From contig JASFYH010000017.1 of the NCBI GenBank assembly GCA_030055595.1, positions 1-32,473 on the forward strand: a stretch of DNA of 32,473 nucleotides, given 5' to 3'. Positions 25,158-32,473 of the stretch are shown piece after piece (position 1 is the first letter of the stretch; every line of letters starts with the position of its first letter). The translations under genes were made by a program, and so were the position numbers. The notes below the pieces were generated by a model. That model worked only from the letters and a program-made list of their open reading frames with translations, was not told the origin of the DNA and made no database searches. This DNA is from Archaeoglobales archaeon. GTDB lineage: Archaea > Halobacteriota > Archaeoglobi > Archaeoglobales > Archaeoglobaceae.

Positions 25158-25931
25158 CTAAATACGACTTTTTATCCTTTTTACTTCCTCCACGATCTTT
25201 GGCAGTATCTCACCAGCCTTTCCATAGAATACGACGTCAAATATGTGGTCTGCAACAGTTGATTCTGCATTTATTAGTATCATCTTTGCCCCATTGCTCT
25301 TCGCTATGTATGGAAGCTCCGCCGCAGGATAAACGACAAGGCTTGAGCCTACAACCAGAAAGGCATCAGCTCTCCTCGACTCCTCGATTGCCTGATATAG
25401 CACTGTCGATGGCAGGGGTTCGCCAAAAAGAACAACTTTTGGCTTTACGTAATAACTTCCGCAGTGTTTGCACTTCGGTATATCGCTATTCTGAAGCAAA
25501 TCCGAAAAATCCTCCCAGCTATATTCTTTGCGACAGTCAAGGCATTTTAATTTCTCTATGCTTCCATGTAGCTCGTAAACCTTTTTGCTTCCCGCTCTCT
25601 GATGGAGCATGTCAATATTTTGAGTTATTACTGCCTTAACAATTCCCATTTTTTCAAGTTCTGCGATTGCATAATGGGCGGGATTTGGTTCAGCGGAAGT
25701 ATTTTTCATGAGCTCCATCGAGAATTCCCAGAAAGCTCTTGGATTTCTCCTAAATCCCTGAATTGAAGCAACTTCTTCTGGGTCATACTTTTTCCATAAC
25801 CCATCTTCACCACGGAAAGTTGGAATACCGCTCTCCGCAGATATTCCCGCTCCAGTAAAAACTACCGCATTCTTCGATTTTGCCAAAATTTCCGCTGAGA
25901 GTTTTATTTTATCATCAATACCATTAGCCAT
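25158..25931 (-). CDS. cobB: NAD-dependent protein deacetylase, Sir2 family
   Basis: 257 aa, full length. NAD-binding GAGISAESGIPTFR at 27-40, TQNID at 103-107, catalytic H122 in LHGS, zinc cysteines C130, C133, C154 and C157, GSSLVV at 205-210 and NAE at 231-233. It removes acyl groups from lysines using NAD; archaeal members act on the chromatin protein Alba. The sequence closely resembles the A. fulgidus Sir2-Af2 protein as I remember it. ATG 25931 has a TATA box about 25 nt upstream, so the mRNA is probably leaderless. It is divergent from the HTH gene and ends at the CRISPR leader. Confidence 0.95.
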   Translation of the reverse strand: MANGIDDKIKLSAEILAKSKNAVVFTGAGISAESGIPTFRGEDGLWKKYDPEEVASIQGFRRNPRAFWEFSMELMKNTSAEPNPAHYAIAELEKMGIVKAVITQNIDMLHQRAGSKKVYELHGSIEKLKCLDCRKEYSWEDFSDLLQNSDIPKCKHCGSYYVKPKVVLFGEPLPSTVLYQAIEESRRADAFLVVGSSLVVYPAAELPYIAKSNGAKMILINAESTVADHIFDVVFYGKAGEILPKIVEEVKRIKSRI

Positions 25932-25950
25932 AAAATTCGTTTAATTGGAA

Positions 25951-25960
25951 ATTAAAAAAC
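25951..25960 (-). promoter_or_regulatory. cobB: TATA box of the Sir2 gene
   Basis: GTTTTTTAAT on the minus strand, centred about 25 nt before the ATG at 25931. Confidence 0.4.
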
Positions 25961-26016
25961 TTTGCTGTTCACTGCGGGTTTTGGAATGCTATAAAGAGAG
26001 GGCTGGGAAACGAAAA

Positions 26017-26026
26017 CTTAATAATT
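26017..26026 (+). promoter_or_regulatory. TATA box of the HTH gene
   Basis: ACTTAATAAT is centred about 26 nt before GTG 26047 and selects that codon over the upstream TTG at 25945. Confidence 0.45.
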
Positions 26027-26046
26027 TGGTTTGCAAAATTCTCAAG

Positions 26047-26316
26047 GTGTCGAGCTGGGAGGAGTATTCAAAGAGCATTGAAAAGAGCAAGGAGTATCAC
26101 GAACGCTATCATCGTGCGGTAAATCATCCGATAAGGAAGGAAATATTAAAGCTGATTCTAAAGGGTCTAAGCGAAGAACAGATAGCAAGAGAACTCAATT
26201 TATCAAGCTCGGAACTCAATTATCACCTTCAGGTTCTCCTTCAGGGATTCTGCATAAAGAGAGTTGACGGAAAGCTCGTTTTGACACAGGAGGGGAGAGT
26301 AGTTGAGCACATCTAA
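26047..26316 (+). CDS. Small winged-helix transcription regulator (ArsR-like)
   Basis: 89 aa from GTG 26047. The frame is open back to a TTG at 25945, but the TATA box places transcription at 26047, and the upstream residues look unlike a domain. The winged helix runs NHPIRKEILKLILKG, then SEEQIARELNLSSSELNYHL (the recognition helix pair), then VDGKLVLTQEGR as the wing. This is the layout of ArsR-type DNA-binding proteins; there are no obvious metal-binding cysteines in the short form. It is followed with a 14-nt overlap by the hydrolase gene, so it heads a three-gene operon with hydrolase and hemD. The target is unknown. Confidence 0.75.
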   Translation: MSSWEEYSKSIEKSKEYHERYHRAVNHPIRKEILKLILKGLSEEQIARELNLSSSELNYHLQVLLQGFCIKRVDGKLVLTQEGRVVEHI

Positions 26317-27079
26317 GCTTCGAATCGCCTTAGCCCAGCAGAAAATAGCTCCTGACAGAGAAGCGAATCTTATGAAAGGTTTGAGCCTGATTAAGAGAGC
26401 ACTGCAAGTTAAAGCGAATTTGGTTATCCTTCCGGAACTTTTTAACACTGGACTTTATGAAAACTGCCTCTTATCGGTTGAAAAGCTCGAAAAAGAGCTG
26501 GAAATGATCCTGAAACTTTCAAAAGAAAGGGATCTGGTAATCGTTGCGGGAGTCGCTGAGAAAAGCGACGCCTTATACGATTCAGCAGTCATCATAAACC
26601 GTGGAGAGATCTTGGGCATTCACAGAAAAAATCTTCTCTTTCCGCTCAACAGGGAGAAGGAATTTTTCAAGTCTGGAAATAAGCTTGAGGTCTTTGAAAC
26701 TCCCATAGGCAGAATTGGTGTCTTGATCTGCTACGAAATAAGATTTCCAGAACTTGCAAGGAGATTGATGAAGAAAAGAGCTGAGATCATTGCTGTGCCT
26801 GCGGAGTTTCCAAAGCAGAGAATTGAGCACTGGAAGACATTGCTGAGGGCAAGAGCGATAGAAAACCAGCTATTCGTTGCGGGTGTTAACTGCGTTGAAG
26901 GGGATCTCGACTACGGGGGCAACTCAATGCTTGTCGATCCTGAGGGAAAAGTGCTCTTGGAAGCGGGGATCTATCAGGAAGTCCTGATGGCGGACATAGA
27001 TCTGTCGGATGTTCAGAAAACGCGGGAAAAGCTTCCTTTTTTGAAGGACTATGAGAGTCTTGATCCTCCGTCCCGCTGA
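26303..27079 (+). CDS. Carbon-nitrogen hydrolase (nitrilase superfamily)
   Basis: 258 aa. The catalytic triad of the superfamily is visible: E45 in VILPELFNTG, K109 in GIHRKN, and C143 in LICYEIRFPE. It hydrolyses a C-N bond of an amide or nitrile; the general sequence is of the omega-amidase/N-carbamoyl-amine-amidohydrolase type, and the substrate cannot be told from here. It starts at TTG 26303, inside the end of the regulator gene, with GGAGG about 9 nt before it. It overlaps hemD by 29 nt. Confidence 0.88.
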   Translation: MSTSKLRIALAQQKIAPDREANLMKGLSLIKRALQVKANLVILPELFNTGLYENCLLSVEKLEKELEMILKLSKERDLVIVAGVAEKSDALYDSAVIINRGEILGIHRKNLLFPLNREKEFFKSGNKLEVFETPIGRIGVLICYEIRFPELARRLMKKRAEIIAVPAEFPKQRIEHWKTLLRARAIENQLFVAGVNCVEGDLDYGGNSMLVDPEGKVLLEAGIYQEVLMADIDLSDVQKTREKLPFLKDYESLDPPSR

Positions 27080-27752
27080 GGTTCTTAGCGAGACTGTCGA
27101 AATGTTCAGAAAAGCGGGAATCGAAGCTTACGGATGCCCATTTGTCGCATTGCGGTATGAGAACTTTCAGGTGCCCCCGCATGACTTTGCAATAGTTACG
27201 AGCCAGAATTCTGCGAGAGAGATAGCCAAAAGGAGGATAAAGCTTGAAAAAGTCATTGCAATCGGAAAAAAGACCGCAGAGATTCTGAAAAATGCGGGCT
27301 ATGAAGTTCTCGTGCCTAATAGATTTGAGTCGGGTGCCATCGTTGAGGAATTCAAAGAGCTTCTAAAGGGCAAAAGGGTTGTAGCGATTCGTAGCGATCA
27401 GGGAAGCGATGTTTTGCGAAGAATTTCTGAATTTGCAGACTACAGCGAAGTATTTGCTTACAGAATTGTCAAGCTAAAGGGGGAGGAGCAAAAAAAGGAG
27501 ATAGAAAGAGTCAAATCTGGATTTTATGACGCCATTGTGTTTTCAAGCAGAATGATTGCGGAAAGCTTTCTCGAGAATTGCGACGAGGAGTGCATCGAAA
27601 AACTCCGTAAAATGGTTCTTATTGCTATTGGAACACCAACCGCAGAGTTTCTTGAAAAAAGAGGTCTCTCAGCAATAATTCCAGATGAGTTTACATTTGA
27701 GGGAATAAAGAAGCTCATTAAAGTCCTAAAAGATGCAAATTCCCGATGTTAA
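27051..27752 (+). CDS. hemD: Uroporphyrinogen-III synthase
   Basis: 233 aa. This family is poorly conserved, but the two alternating domains are clear: VLILRPAE at the start, IVTSQNSAREI (about 48-58), KVIAIGKKTAEILKNAGYEV, VVAIRSDQGSDVLRRI (about 109-124), DAIVFSSRMIAESFL and LIAIGTPTAEFLEKRGL. The enzyme cyclises hydroxymethylbilane, with inversion of ring D, to the precursor of heme, siroheme, F430 and cobalamin. ATG 27051 lies within the hydrolase gene. The end overlaps the convergent radical SAM gene by 35 nt. No other heme genes are adjacent. Confidence 0.85.
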   Translation: MRVLILRPAEVLSETVEMFRKAGIEAYGCPFVALRYENFQVPPHDFAIVTSQNSAREIAKRRIKLEKVIAIGKKTAEILKNAGYEVLVPNRFESGAIVEEFKELLKGKRVVAIRSDQGSDVLRRISEFADYSEVFAYRIVKLKGEEQKKEIERVKSGFYDAIVFSSRMIAESFLENCDEECIEKLRKMVLIAIGTPTAEFLEKRGLSAIIPDEFTFEGIKKLIKVLKDANSRC

Positions 27753-28650
27753 CGTTCCTGAGATGCTTTTTTGCGGTTTTATAGCATCTCATCACCTGCT
27801 CTCTTGGTGTAACTGGAAGATCTGTTAGCTTATAATCTGGATGGAAAACGAGGAGGCTGTATGGAATTTTCTCGCTGATAGAGGCTATAAAGCTTGCAAT
27901 CCCGTCGATCTCGGATTCATCAACGTAGTATGGCACCAGCAAAGTTGTGGCAGATAAAACTTCGGGAAATCGTTCACCGATGAGTTCAAAGTTTTTTCTA
28001 ACTCTTTCAGGGCTTCTGCCAGTCAGAAGCAAATGCAAGGGCTCACTCCACGCTTTTAGATCGAACTTCACGGTTCCTTTAGACTTACTGCTCAGCTCTG
28101 CACACTTTAAAGCCAAAGCGGAATTTCCCGCTCCATTCCATTCCCAGCAGATCATGATGTCTTCTCTAAGCTCTAAAGCTTTTCTGCTGAACTTCAATGC
28201 AAAAGAAAGCTGAGGTTCTGGAGATCCGCCGAAGTGGCAGATGCATTTCACTCTTTTTTGCTGAACCGCTTGCAAAAGCTCTTCAAGACTTACGAAATTC
28301 CGATTCACGTTCTTGTGGCTCCAGTTCTGGCAAAAAACGCAGTCAAAGTTACAGCCATAGTAGAAAACAGCCAAATTCATCCCGGAGAGCTTGCTACCAG
28401 TGCAGAACCAAGAGTTACAGCAGTTTGTAGGCAAGGGATCCTCATAGTAGATCAGATTGCCATAGAGGGGTTTTCCGCATAAAGCGATCTCTTTGCATTC
28501 GTTTGCACAGAGCTTGCAGTTTTTTACGAATGCTCCCTTTTTAGGATGAATTTTATCCAGCAAACTCAAAACCTTTTCAGACCTTGCACAATCAACGCAA
28601 ACACCAAGGAATTTAGAAGGGGCATTTTTTCCGCAGAACTGGCATTCCAT
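27718..28650 (-). CDS. Radical SAM protein with N-terminal zinc ribbon (PflA-related)
   Basis: 310 aa. The N-terminus has CxxC pairs at 3/6 and 18/21 (zinc ribbon) and more cysteines at 45, 48, 52 and 58. The radical SAM motif CNFDCVFC binds the 4Fe-4S cluster with C100, C104 and C107. GGSPEPQ (about 141-147) is the SAM-binding GGEP-like loop, and a TIM-barrel-like remainder follows. It resembles the pyruvate formate-lyase-activase-like group (COG1180-type) common in archaea, with unknown substrate. A TATA box at 28671-28679 overlaps the end of the preceding gene and predicts a leaderless mRNA at ATG 28650. Confidence 0.85.
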   Translation of the reverse strand: MECQFCGKNAPSKFLGVCVDCARSEKVLSLLDKIHPKKGAFVKNCKLCANECKEIALCGKPLYGNLIYYEDPLPTNCCNSWFCTGSKLSGMNLAVFYYGCNFDCVFCQNWSHKNVNRNFVSLEELLQAVQQKRVKCICHFGGSPEPQLSFALKFSRKALELREDIMICWEWNGAGNSALALKCAELSSKSKGTVKFDLKAWSEPLHLLLTGRSPERVRKNFELIGERFPEVLSATTLLVPYYVDESEIDGIASFIASISEKIPYSLLVFHPDYKLTDLPVTPREQVMRCYKTAKKHLRNVNIGNLHLLGL

Positions 28651-28670
28651 AAACTTAGTTTTCGCATGAC

Positions 28671-28679
28671 TTTAAATAT
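28671..28679 (-). promoter_or_regulatory. TATA box of the radical SAM gene
   Basis: ATATTTAAA on the minus strand, centred 25 nt before ATG 28650 and overlapping the stop of the upstream gene. Confidence 0.5.
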
Positions 28680-29202
28680 TACGATCTTTAGGATCAATTT
28701 CCCTTGAATATAGCTCTATAACGAATTCTTCCAGCACTTCCGCAATCCTAATATCTGTGCAAAGCTTGTAAACATTGATTACTGCCTTAGGATACCTCTC
28801 AAAGAGTTTGTTTAGCAGCAAATCTGTATCTGTGCTGGGCGGGTCAAAAAGATGCAGTCTTTCATATGGATCCGCAACTGAAATTTTTCCAAGCCCCGCT
28901 TTAACTGCGGAGATAACAAAAACTGTGAATTCTATGCTTGCTTCTGGATTTTTAAATCGATCTGGACAAGTATAGCCCGATTCGGATAACTTCAAATTCA
29001 AATTTCCCAAAGCGGAGATCAATTTTTCGTCGCGAATTTCAACCCTGAGAATCCCGCTCTTTTTACAATTTGGACAGTGGTATCTAATGTCGTATGTAGT
29101 TTCAAGCTCTTCTCCAAAACCTTCAAAGAACTTAATCTCTGTCGACCTTACCACATACCCGAAGCAGAAACACTTGCTACAAAACATAGCCTCAATGGGC
29201 AT
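28672..29202 (-). CDS. Hypothetical protein with zinc-ribbon cysteines
   Basis: 176 aa, no family recognised. Two CxxC pairs lie near residues 8-11 (FCSKC) and 43-46 (HCPNC), about 30 residues apart, suggesting a structural zinc site in the N-terminal third. The rest is mixed alpha-beta without membrane segments. ATG 29202 has a TATA-like TTTTTATTTTA about 24 nt upstream. It is followed by the radical SAM gene, which seems to have its own promoter, so linkage is uncertain. Confidence 0.65.
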   Translation of the reverse strand: MPIEAMFCSKCFCFGYVVRSTEIKFFEGFGEELETTYDIRYHCPNCKKSGILRVEIRDEKLISALGNLNLKLSESGYTCPDRFKNPEASIEFTVFVISAVKAGLGKISVADPYERLHLFDPPSTDTDLLLNKLFERYPKAVINVYKLCTDIRIAEVLEEFVIELYSREIDPKDRNI

Positions 29203-29308
29203 AGGATTGATATCCAGTCTAAAATAAAAATCTTTTCTACGAAAAATTTGAAACGATCTATTGGATTCACCAAAGCATGATTCGAAGCTCTCGAAAGGTT
29301 AAAGAAGA

Positions 29309-29317
29309 TTAATATAC
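29309..29317 (+). promoter_or_regulatory. TATA box of the DUF63 gene
   Basis: TTAATATAC about 23 nt before ATG 29336; leaderless or nearly so. Confidence 0.4.
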
Positions 29318-29335
29318 TCTCTGGAAACTTTTGCC

Positions 29336-30127
29336 ATGGATCTTTGGAGCTTCATAAAAGAGTATTACATTGACTCGATCGTTTACAAGGAGGGATATAA
29401 CGTTGTTAACACGCTTACATGGGCGATTATACTTGTAATTGCGGTTTTTCTGCTTTACAGATTCATCGAAAAGAGATTTGAGATCGACAGAAAGTTTATT
29501 TTTGCAAATATCCCCTACGTGATCCTTGGATCTTCTTCGAGAGTTGTTGAGGATGCGGGATTTTTGCAAACGCCAGTTTCATACGTTTTCATGTCTCCAT
29601 TCATATTCTTTCTGATCTTTTTCATAGCATTTCCATCCCTTTTAGCATCGAGGAGATTTTTTGGTGATAGATACTACCTTCCCTACAGCGTTGTTGGGCT
29701 CGCCTGTGCAATTCCAACTCTTGTTCTTTTGTTCCTTAATTTAAAAATTGAAAATCCGCTTGTGTTGCCCTATGCAATTATCGGAGCCTCTGTCGTAGCT
29801 TTCGCTTTTTATATGCTCCCTCTTAAAACGAAGAACTTGCTCAGTTTTTCTGTTATGTTTGCACACATGCTCGATGGCTTTGTAACTTTTTTGGGGGTCC
29901 AATACCACGGCTATGTCGAGATCCACGTGCTTCCAAGTTTTATTACTGAAAAATTCGGTGCAATAGCATTACCGATTTTGAAATTCGGAGTTATTGGCAC
30001 CATTTTATACTTACTGGATACCTCAAATGAAAAAGAAAGTCTGAAGAACTTTATAAAGTTCGTAATTCTTGTTTTGGGTCTGGCTCCCGCTTTGAGAAAT
30101 GCCCTAAGGATTACATTCGGCGTATGA
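29336..30127 (+). CDS. DUF63 family membrane protein
   Basis: 263 aa with about seven to eight hydrophobic segments. DUF63 signatures: PYVILGSSSRVVEDAGF (about 60-76), MFAHMLDGFVTFLGV (about 174-188), a conserved EIHVLP after it, and the C-terminal VLGLAPALRNALRITFGV. The family is nearly confined to Euryarchaeota and has no known function. It converges with the dTMP-kinase-like gene and overlaps it by 17 nt. Confidence 0.88.
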   Translation: MDLWSFIKEYYIDSIVYKEGYNVVNTLTWAIILVIAVFLLYRFIEKRFEIDRKFIFANIPYVILGSSSRVVEDAGFLQTPVSYVFMSPFIFFLIFFIAFPSLLASRRFFGDRYYLPYSVVGLACAIPTLVLLFLNLKIENPLVLPYAIIGASVVAFAFYMLPLKTKNLLSFSVMFAHMLDGFVTFLGVQYHGYVEIHVLPSFITEKFGAIALPILKFGVIGTILYLLDTSNEKESLKNFIKFVILVLGLAPALRNALRITFGV

Positions 30128-30683
30128 AGTCCAGTTCTTCCAAAATTTTTTCTATTTCAGCTCTCGTCTCCTCGATCTCCCGATCCGTTCTGACGATATG
30201 CCACCCCCTCAAGATCTTCAAAGCTCTCTCCCTAACCTTTCGCAGATCTTCAATGTTCTCGAACATCTCCTTGTTTTCTCTATTTGCAATTCTCTGCGCT
30301 AAAACCTCTGGTTCAGCATCGAGGAAGAACATGTATTCTGAAGTGGGCAAAATGGTTGAGAAGAACTTATAAAGAATTTTTGCAAGCGAAAAAGGTAGAT
30401 AAAAAACGCCACCGAGATAGCGAACAAAAATGACGTTATCCGCTTTTTTATAATGTCTTAGCAAGGAGTTCATCACATCGAGGAAATAGAAGATCGAGGC
30501 TTTCAGGTGATTGATCTTTCCTCTGCCTAAAAGGCTCTCTTTTGCCTTTCTACCGAAATAGGAATCACTTGGGTGCGTTCTAACGATAACGCTCTCTCCC
30601 ATTGCTTTATACCTCTCAGCTATGAACTTGGCATGCGTATCCTTGCCCGCTCCATCAAGTCCATCGACAACGATGAACCTCAT
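30111..30683 (-). CDS. tmk: Thymidylate-kinase-like protein
   Basis: 190 aa. P-loop GLDGAGKDT at 8-16, a lid-like RIANRENKEMFE (about 131-142) and a C-terminal helix as in dTMP kinases, which phosphorylate dTMP for DNA synthesis. The motif usually read DRY is VRYLGG here (about 87-92), so a residue important for dTMP kinase catalysis is replaced. ATG 30683 overlaps the end of the membrane kinase-like gene by 4 nt (ATGA), so the two are co-translated. A paralogue with another nucleoside-monophosphate or lipid-linked substrate is possible. Confidence 0.75.
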   Translation of the reverse strand: MRFIVVDGLDGAGKDTHAKFIAERYKAMGESVIVRTHPSDSYFGRKAKESLLGRGKINHLKASIFYFLDVMNSLLRHYKKADNVIFVRYLGGVFYLPFSLAKILYKFFSTILPTSEYMFFLDAEPEVLAQRIANRENKEMFENIEDLRKVRERALKILRGWHIVRTDREIEETRAEIEKILEELDFIRRM

Positions 30684-31312
30684 AGTCCCACGTAAAGCAA
30701 GGCTATTGCGATTGAAACGCTCAAATTGTCAAGCCCCTTTGGAGTTATGGCTTCTATGATCGTTGCAATAAGTGCGAGGAGTAAAATTAGAATGCTCATT
30801 TCTGCCCCATAGTAAAGCTGAATGACCGCAAACATCGCAAAGCTTGCCAGAAACATTCCAAGGCTCCCTTCAATGCTTTTTGTCGCTCCAAAAATGCTGA
30901 ACTTCCTTTTTCCATATTTTGTGCCGATCAGCGAGGCAAAGCCGTCTCCATAGGACATTGCGACGATGCCCATCGAAATCGCATCGGGTCTTTCAAACAA
31001 AAAGAATGCAAGGATTGTCCAAGCGATTGAGTAGTAGAAAAGACCCAAGGCATGTCCAGAGAGCGTTGTTTTGCTTTGAATTCTTATCGGCGAGTATGGA
31101 CTCATGAGAAATGTTAAGATCACGAAGGGAAAAGCTGCAAGAAAAGTCATCACCTCACGAGATTCGAAGAAGGGCAAAAGGAAGGCGATGTTGCCAACCA
31201 TTATGTGCAGAAACTTTCTGCCAATCAGCTCATTTTTTATTGCCCTCTCAGAGATCAGCACGAGAAAGCCTACGTAAACGTAAACTGAAAGCAGGGGAAT
31301 TAGATCATTCAT
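30680..31312 (-). CDS. Polyprenol/phytol-kinase-like membrane protein (CTP-dependent)
   Basis: 210 aa with about six or seven TM helices. Motifs of the dolichol kinase/phytol kinase/CDP-DAG-synthase-like family: RKFLHI at 32-37, YGDGFASLIGTKYGKRK (121-137), KSIEGS at 145-150 and EAITPKGLDN at 187-196. Relatives transfer phosphate from CTP to long-chain polyprenols. In an archaeon the substrate could be dolichol or geranylgeraniol for glycosylation or ether lipid recycling. It has its own TATA box and leads a two-gene operon with the dTMP-kinase-like gene. Confidence 0.8.
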   Translation of the reverse strand: MNDLIPLLSVYVYVGFLVLISERAIKNELIGRKFLHIMVGNIAFLLPFFESREVMTFLAAFPFVILTFLMSPYSPIRIQSKTTLSGHALGLFYYSIAWTILAFFLFERPDAISMGIVAMSYGDGFASLIGTKYGKRKFSIFGATKSIEGSLGMFLASFAMFAVIQLYYGAEMSILILLLALIATIIEAITPKGLDNLSVSIAIALLYVGL

Positions 31313-31332
31313 CGCTCTTGGTTAAGCATGAG

Positions 31333-31340
31333 AGTATAAA
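31333..31340 (-). promoter_or_regulatory. TATA box of the membrane kinase/tmk operon
   Basis: TTTATACT on the minus strand, centred about 25 nt before ATG 31312. Confidence 0.45.
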
Positions 31341-31399
31341 TTTTTCCGAATTAGGCTCTAAATTCTTCTTGGTATAAAATATAAAATAAAAATTAAAAA

Positions 31400-32473
31400 T
31401 TAAGAAATGCTATTGATATTTATTTCCGCAATTAGTCTTCCATCTCGGTCTGATTTCCTTTCCACGACTTTTTCAACTCCCCCGCGGATTTCAACAACCT
31501 CATAACTGTAATCCCAACCTATACTTATTTTCGCAAGCAGAATCTGGTAATAGCTCCCTGTGCACTTTGATGTGTCAATTGTTACAGTCGAGTAAGTCCA
31601 TGATTTCGTAAAGCTCGTTTCCTTTGATGGCAAAACTTTGCAATCCGCTCCAATATCGTAATAAGTAACGGTATATCTTACGTTGCTTATGGTGTATAAA
31701 ACGTAGCCATTCGAGGTTTCTTCCCGCCAAGTTGTCCCAAGACTGAACTCATGCTTGGGCGTGATTTCTATTTGAGTTGGAATCGAAGCACTGCTAACAA
31801 AAATTTGCGCATTAAGGGAGTTTCCAAAGTAGGAGTGGGCTTTTCCAAGCGACGACTTCTCTATTGGTCCAGCTATTGAACCTTCAATATTTACCTTAAG
31901 ATTGTTTTTGCCCACTAAGTATGTCTCCGAGAAAGAAATTGGAACGCTCTGAGCTTTTATAGCCTTTGCAGTAATGTTAAAAGCAACTTCACTTGCTTTT
32001 TCGCCTGAGACAACGATGTAGACAGCATCTTTGTCTGAAACCTTAACCATTACAGGGCGATTGGCTGCGTTAATCGTTCCAATCAATTTTTCTTTGCCTC
32101 TTTCATTTCCTTCAAGCAGATAAACTCTCGCTGAAACCTGATTGTCAATGCCAGAGGTTGCGGTGATCGCTATATCTCGAGACTTCAGCTCCTTCGGCAC
32201 ATCGCAAGTTATGCCAACGACTCTGGAAGAATAAGGCTTATCGATTTTTACCTTGACGTCCTTAGAACCACCTTCAGCGGAGAAATGCATGGCTGTGGAG
32301 ATCATACTTGAAGGATACGTGCTGCCAGAAACTTTTATTGGACTATTTTTATTGAATAGCAAGTAATCAATAAACCTCGAATACTCCGTAAGCAGTGAAG
32401 ACCTGTAGTTCTTAGCCAGATACTCGTCAAGGGCTTTTTCGACACCAACTATGGCGTAGCGTTCCTTTACAGC
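31400..32473 (-). CDS. Beta-rich hypothetical protein, N-terminus beyond right edge
   Basis: The frame stays open to the last base (357 codons visible), so the TTG at 32362 is not the true start. The visible first 40 residues are helical (KERYAIVGVEKALDEYLAKN). The remainder is beta-strand-rich with alternating V/I/S/T/K residues, like stacked Ig-like or jelly-roll domains. Two cysteines near 250-285 (ADCKV, SKCTG) could form a disulphide, hinting at an extracellular place. No membrane span or anchor is seen at the C-terminus. I do not recognise the family. A/T-rich DNA follows its stop. Confidence 0.7.
   Translation of the reverse strand, partial: AVKERYAIVGVEKALDEYLAKNYRSSLLTEYSRFIDYLLFNKNSPIKVSGSTYPSSMISTAMHFSAEGGSKDVKVKIDKPYSSRVVGITCDVPKELKSRDIAITATSGIDNQVSARVYLLEGNERGKEKLIGTINAANRPVMVKVSDKDAVYIVVSGEKASEVAFNITAKAIKAQSVPISFSETYLVGKNNLKVNIEGSIAGPIEKSSLGKAHSYFGNSLNAQIFVSSASIPTQIEITPKHEFSLGTTWREETSNGYVLYTISNVRYTVTYYDIGADCKVLPSKETSFTKSWTYSTVTIDTSKCTGSYYQILLAKISIGWDYSYEVVEIRGGVEKVVERKSDRDGRLIAEININSIS

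Noticed and set aside
25199-25639. 146-codon plus-strand ORF opposite Sir2
   Set aside because: Antisense shadow; Sir2 motifs are unambiguous on the minus strand.
1-32473. tRNA or rRNA genes
   Set aside because: No stretch with a tRNA B-box-like sequence and cloverleaf arms, nor conserved rRNA sequence, was seen on either strand.

Overview
This 32.5 kb window comes from a euryarchaeon, most likely of the Archaeoglobales (Archaeoglobus/Ferroglobus lineage). The reasons: a 30-bp CRISPR repeat that I remember as the Archaeoglobus fulgidus type, a Sir2 deacetylase very close to the A. fulgidus Sir2-Af2 protein as I recall it, a DUF63 membrane protein, a PGF-pre-PGF surface protein, archaeal eukaryote-like kinases, and TATA boxes placed about 24-26 nt upstream of start codons (leaderless mRNAs). 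I see no tRNA, rRNA or cas gene.

Left part (1-8450, mostly minus strand): a tightly overlapping cassette encodes a 176-aa unknown protein, a 580-aa coiled-coil protein, two paralogous 187/195-aa helical proteins built like ESCRT-III/Snf7 subunits, and a Vps4/katanin-clade AAA ATPase with an MIT-like N-terminal domain. A membrane-anchored Ser/Thr kinase gene follows in the same direction. This looks like a membrane-remodelling system with kinases attached, and it is the most interesting part of the window. It is flanked by kinase genes. One enters from the left edge. The downstream kinase is a wreck with five lesions. The upstream kinase (OB-fold, TPR-like repeats, Ig-like domain, kinase, helical tail) is split by a homopolymer shift and an in-frame TAA.

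8450-10815 holds a zinc-ribbon tyrosine recombinase and gene-poor DNA with palindromes, short repeats and an FmdE remnant. 10816-18064 is a plus-strand operon: a membrane-anchored PGF-pre-PGF surface protein, three tandem FepB/BtuF-type substrate-binding proteins, a FecCD/BtuC-type permease and its ATPase, for uptake of an iron complex, heme or corrinoid. argF follows on its own promoter.

19105-20880 is decayed: a candidate structured RNA, two unrecognised ORFs and a broken archaeal-type ATPase next to a palindromic operator. 20894-24724 is a CRISPR array with 57 repeats and 56 spacers. By its 8-nt crRNA handle and its degenerate left-most repeat it is transcribed leftward from a leader at about 24725-25157.

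The right part (25158-32473) is ordinary chromosome: Sir2 deacetylase, divergent HTH regulator with nitrilase-family hydrolase and hemD, a radical SAM protein, an unknown zinc-ribbon protein, a DUF63 membrane protein, a dTMP-kinase-like protein overlapping a polyprenol/phytol-kinase-like membrane protein, and the end of a large beta-rich protein cut by the window edge.
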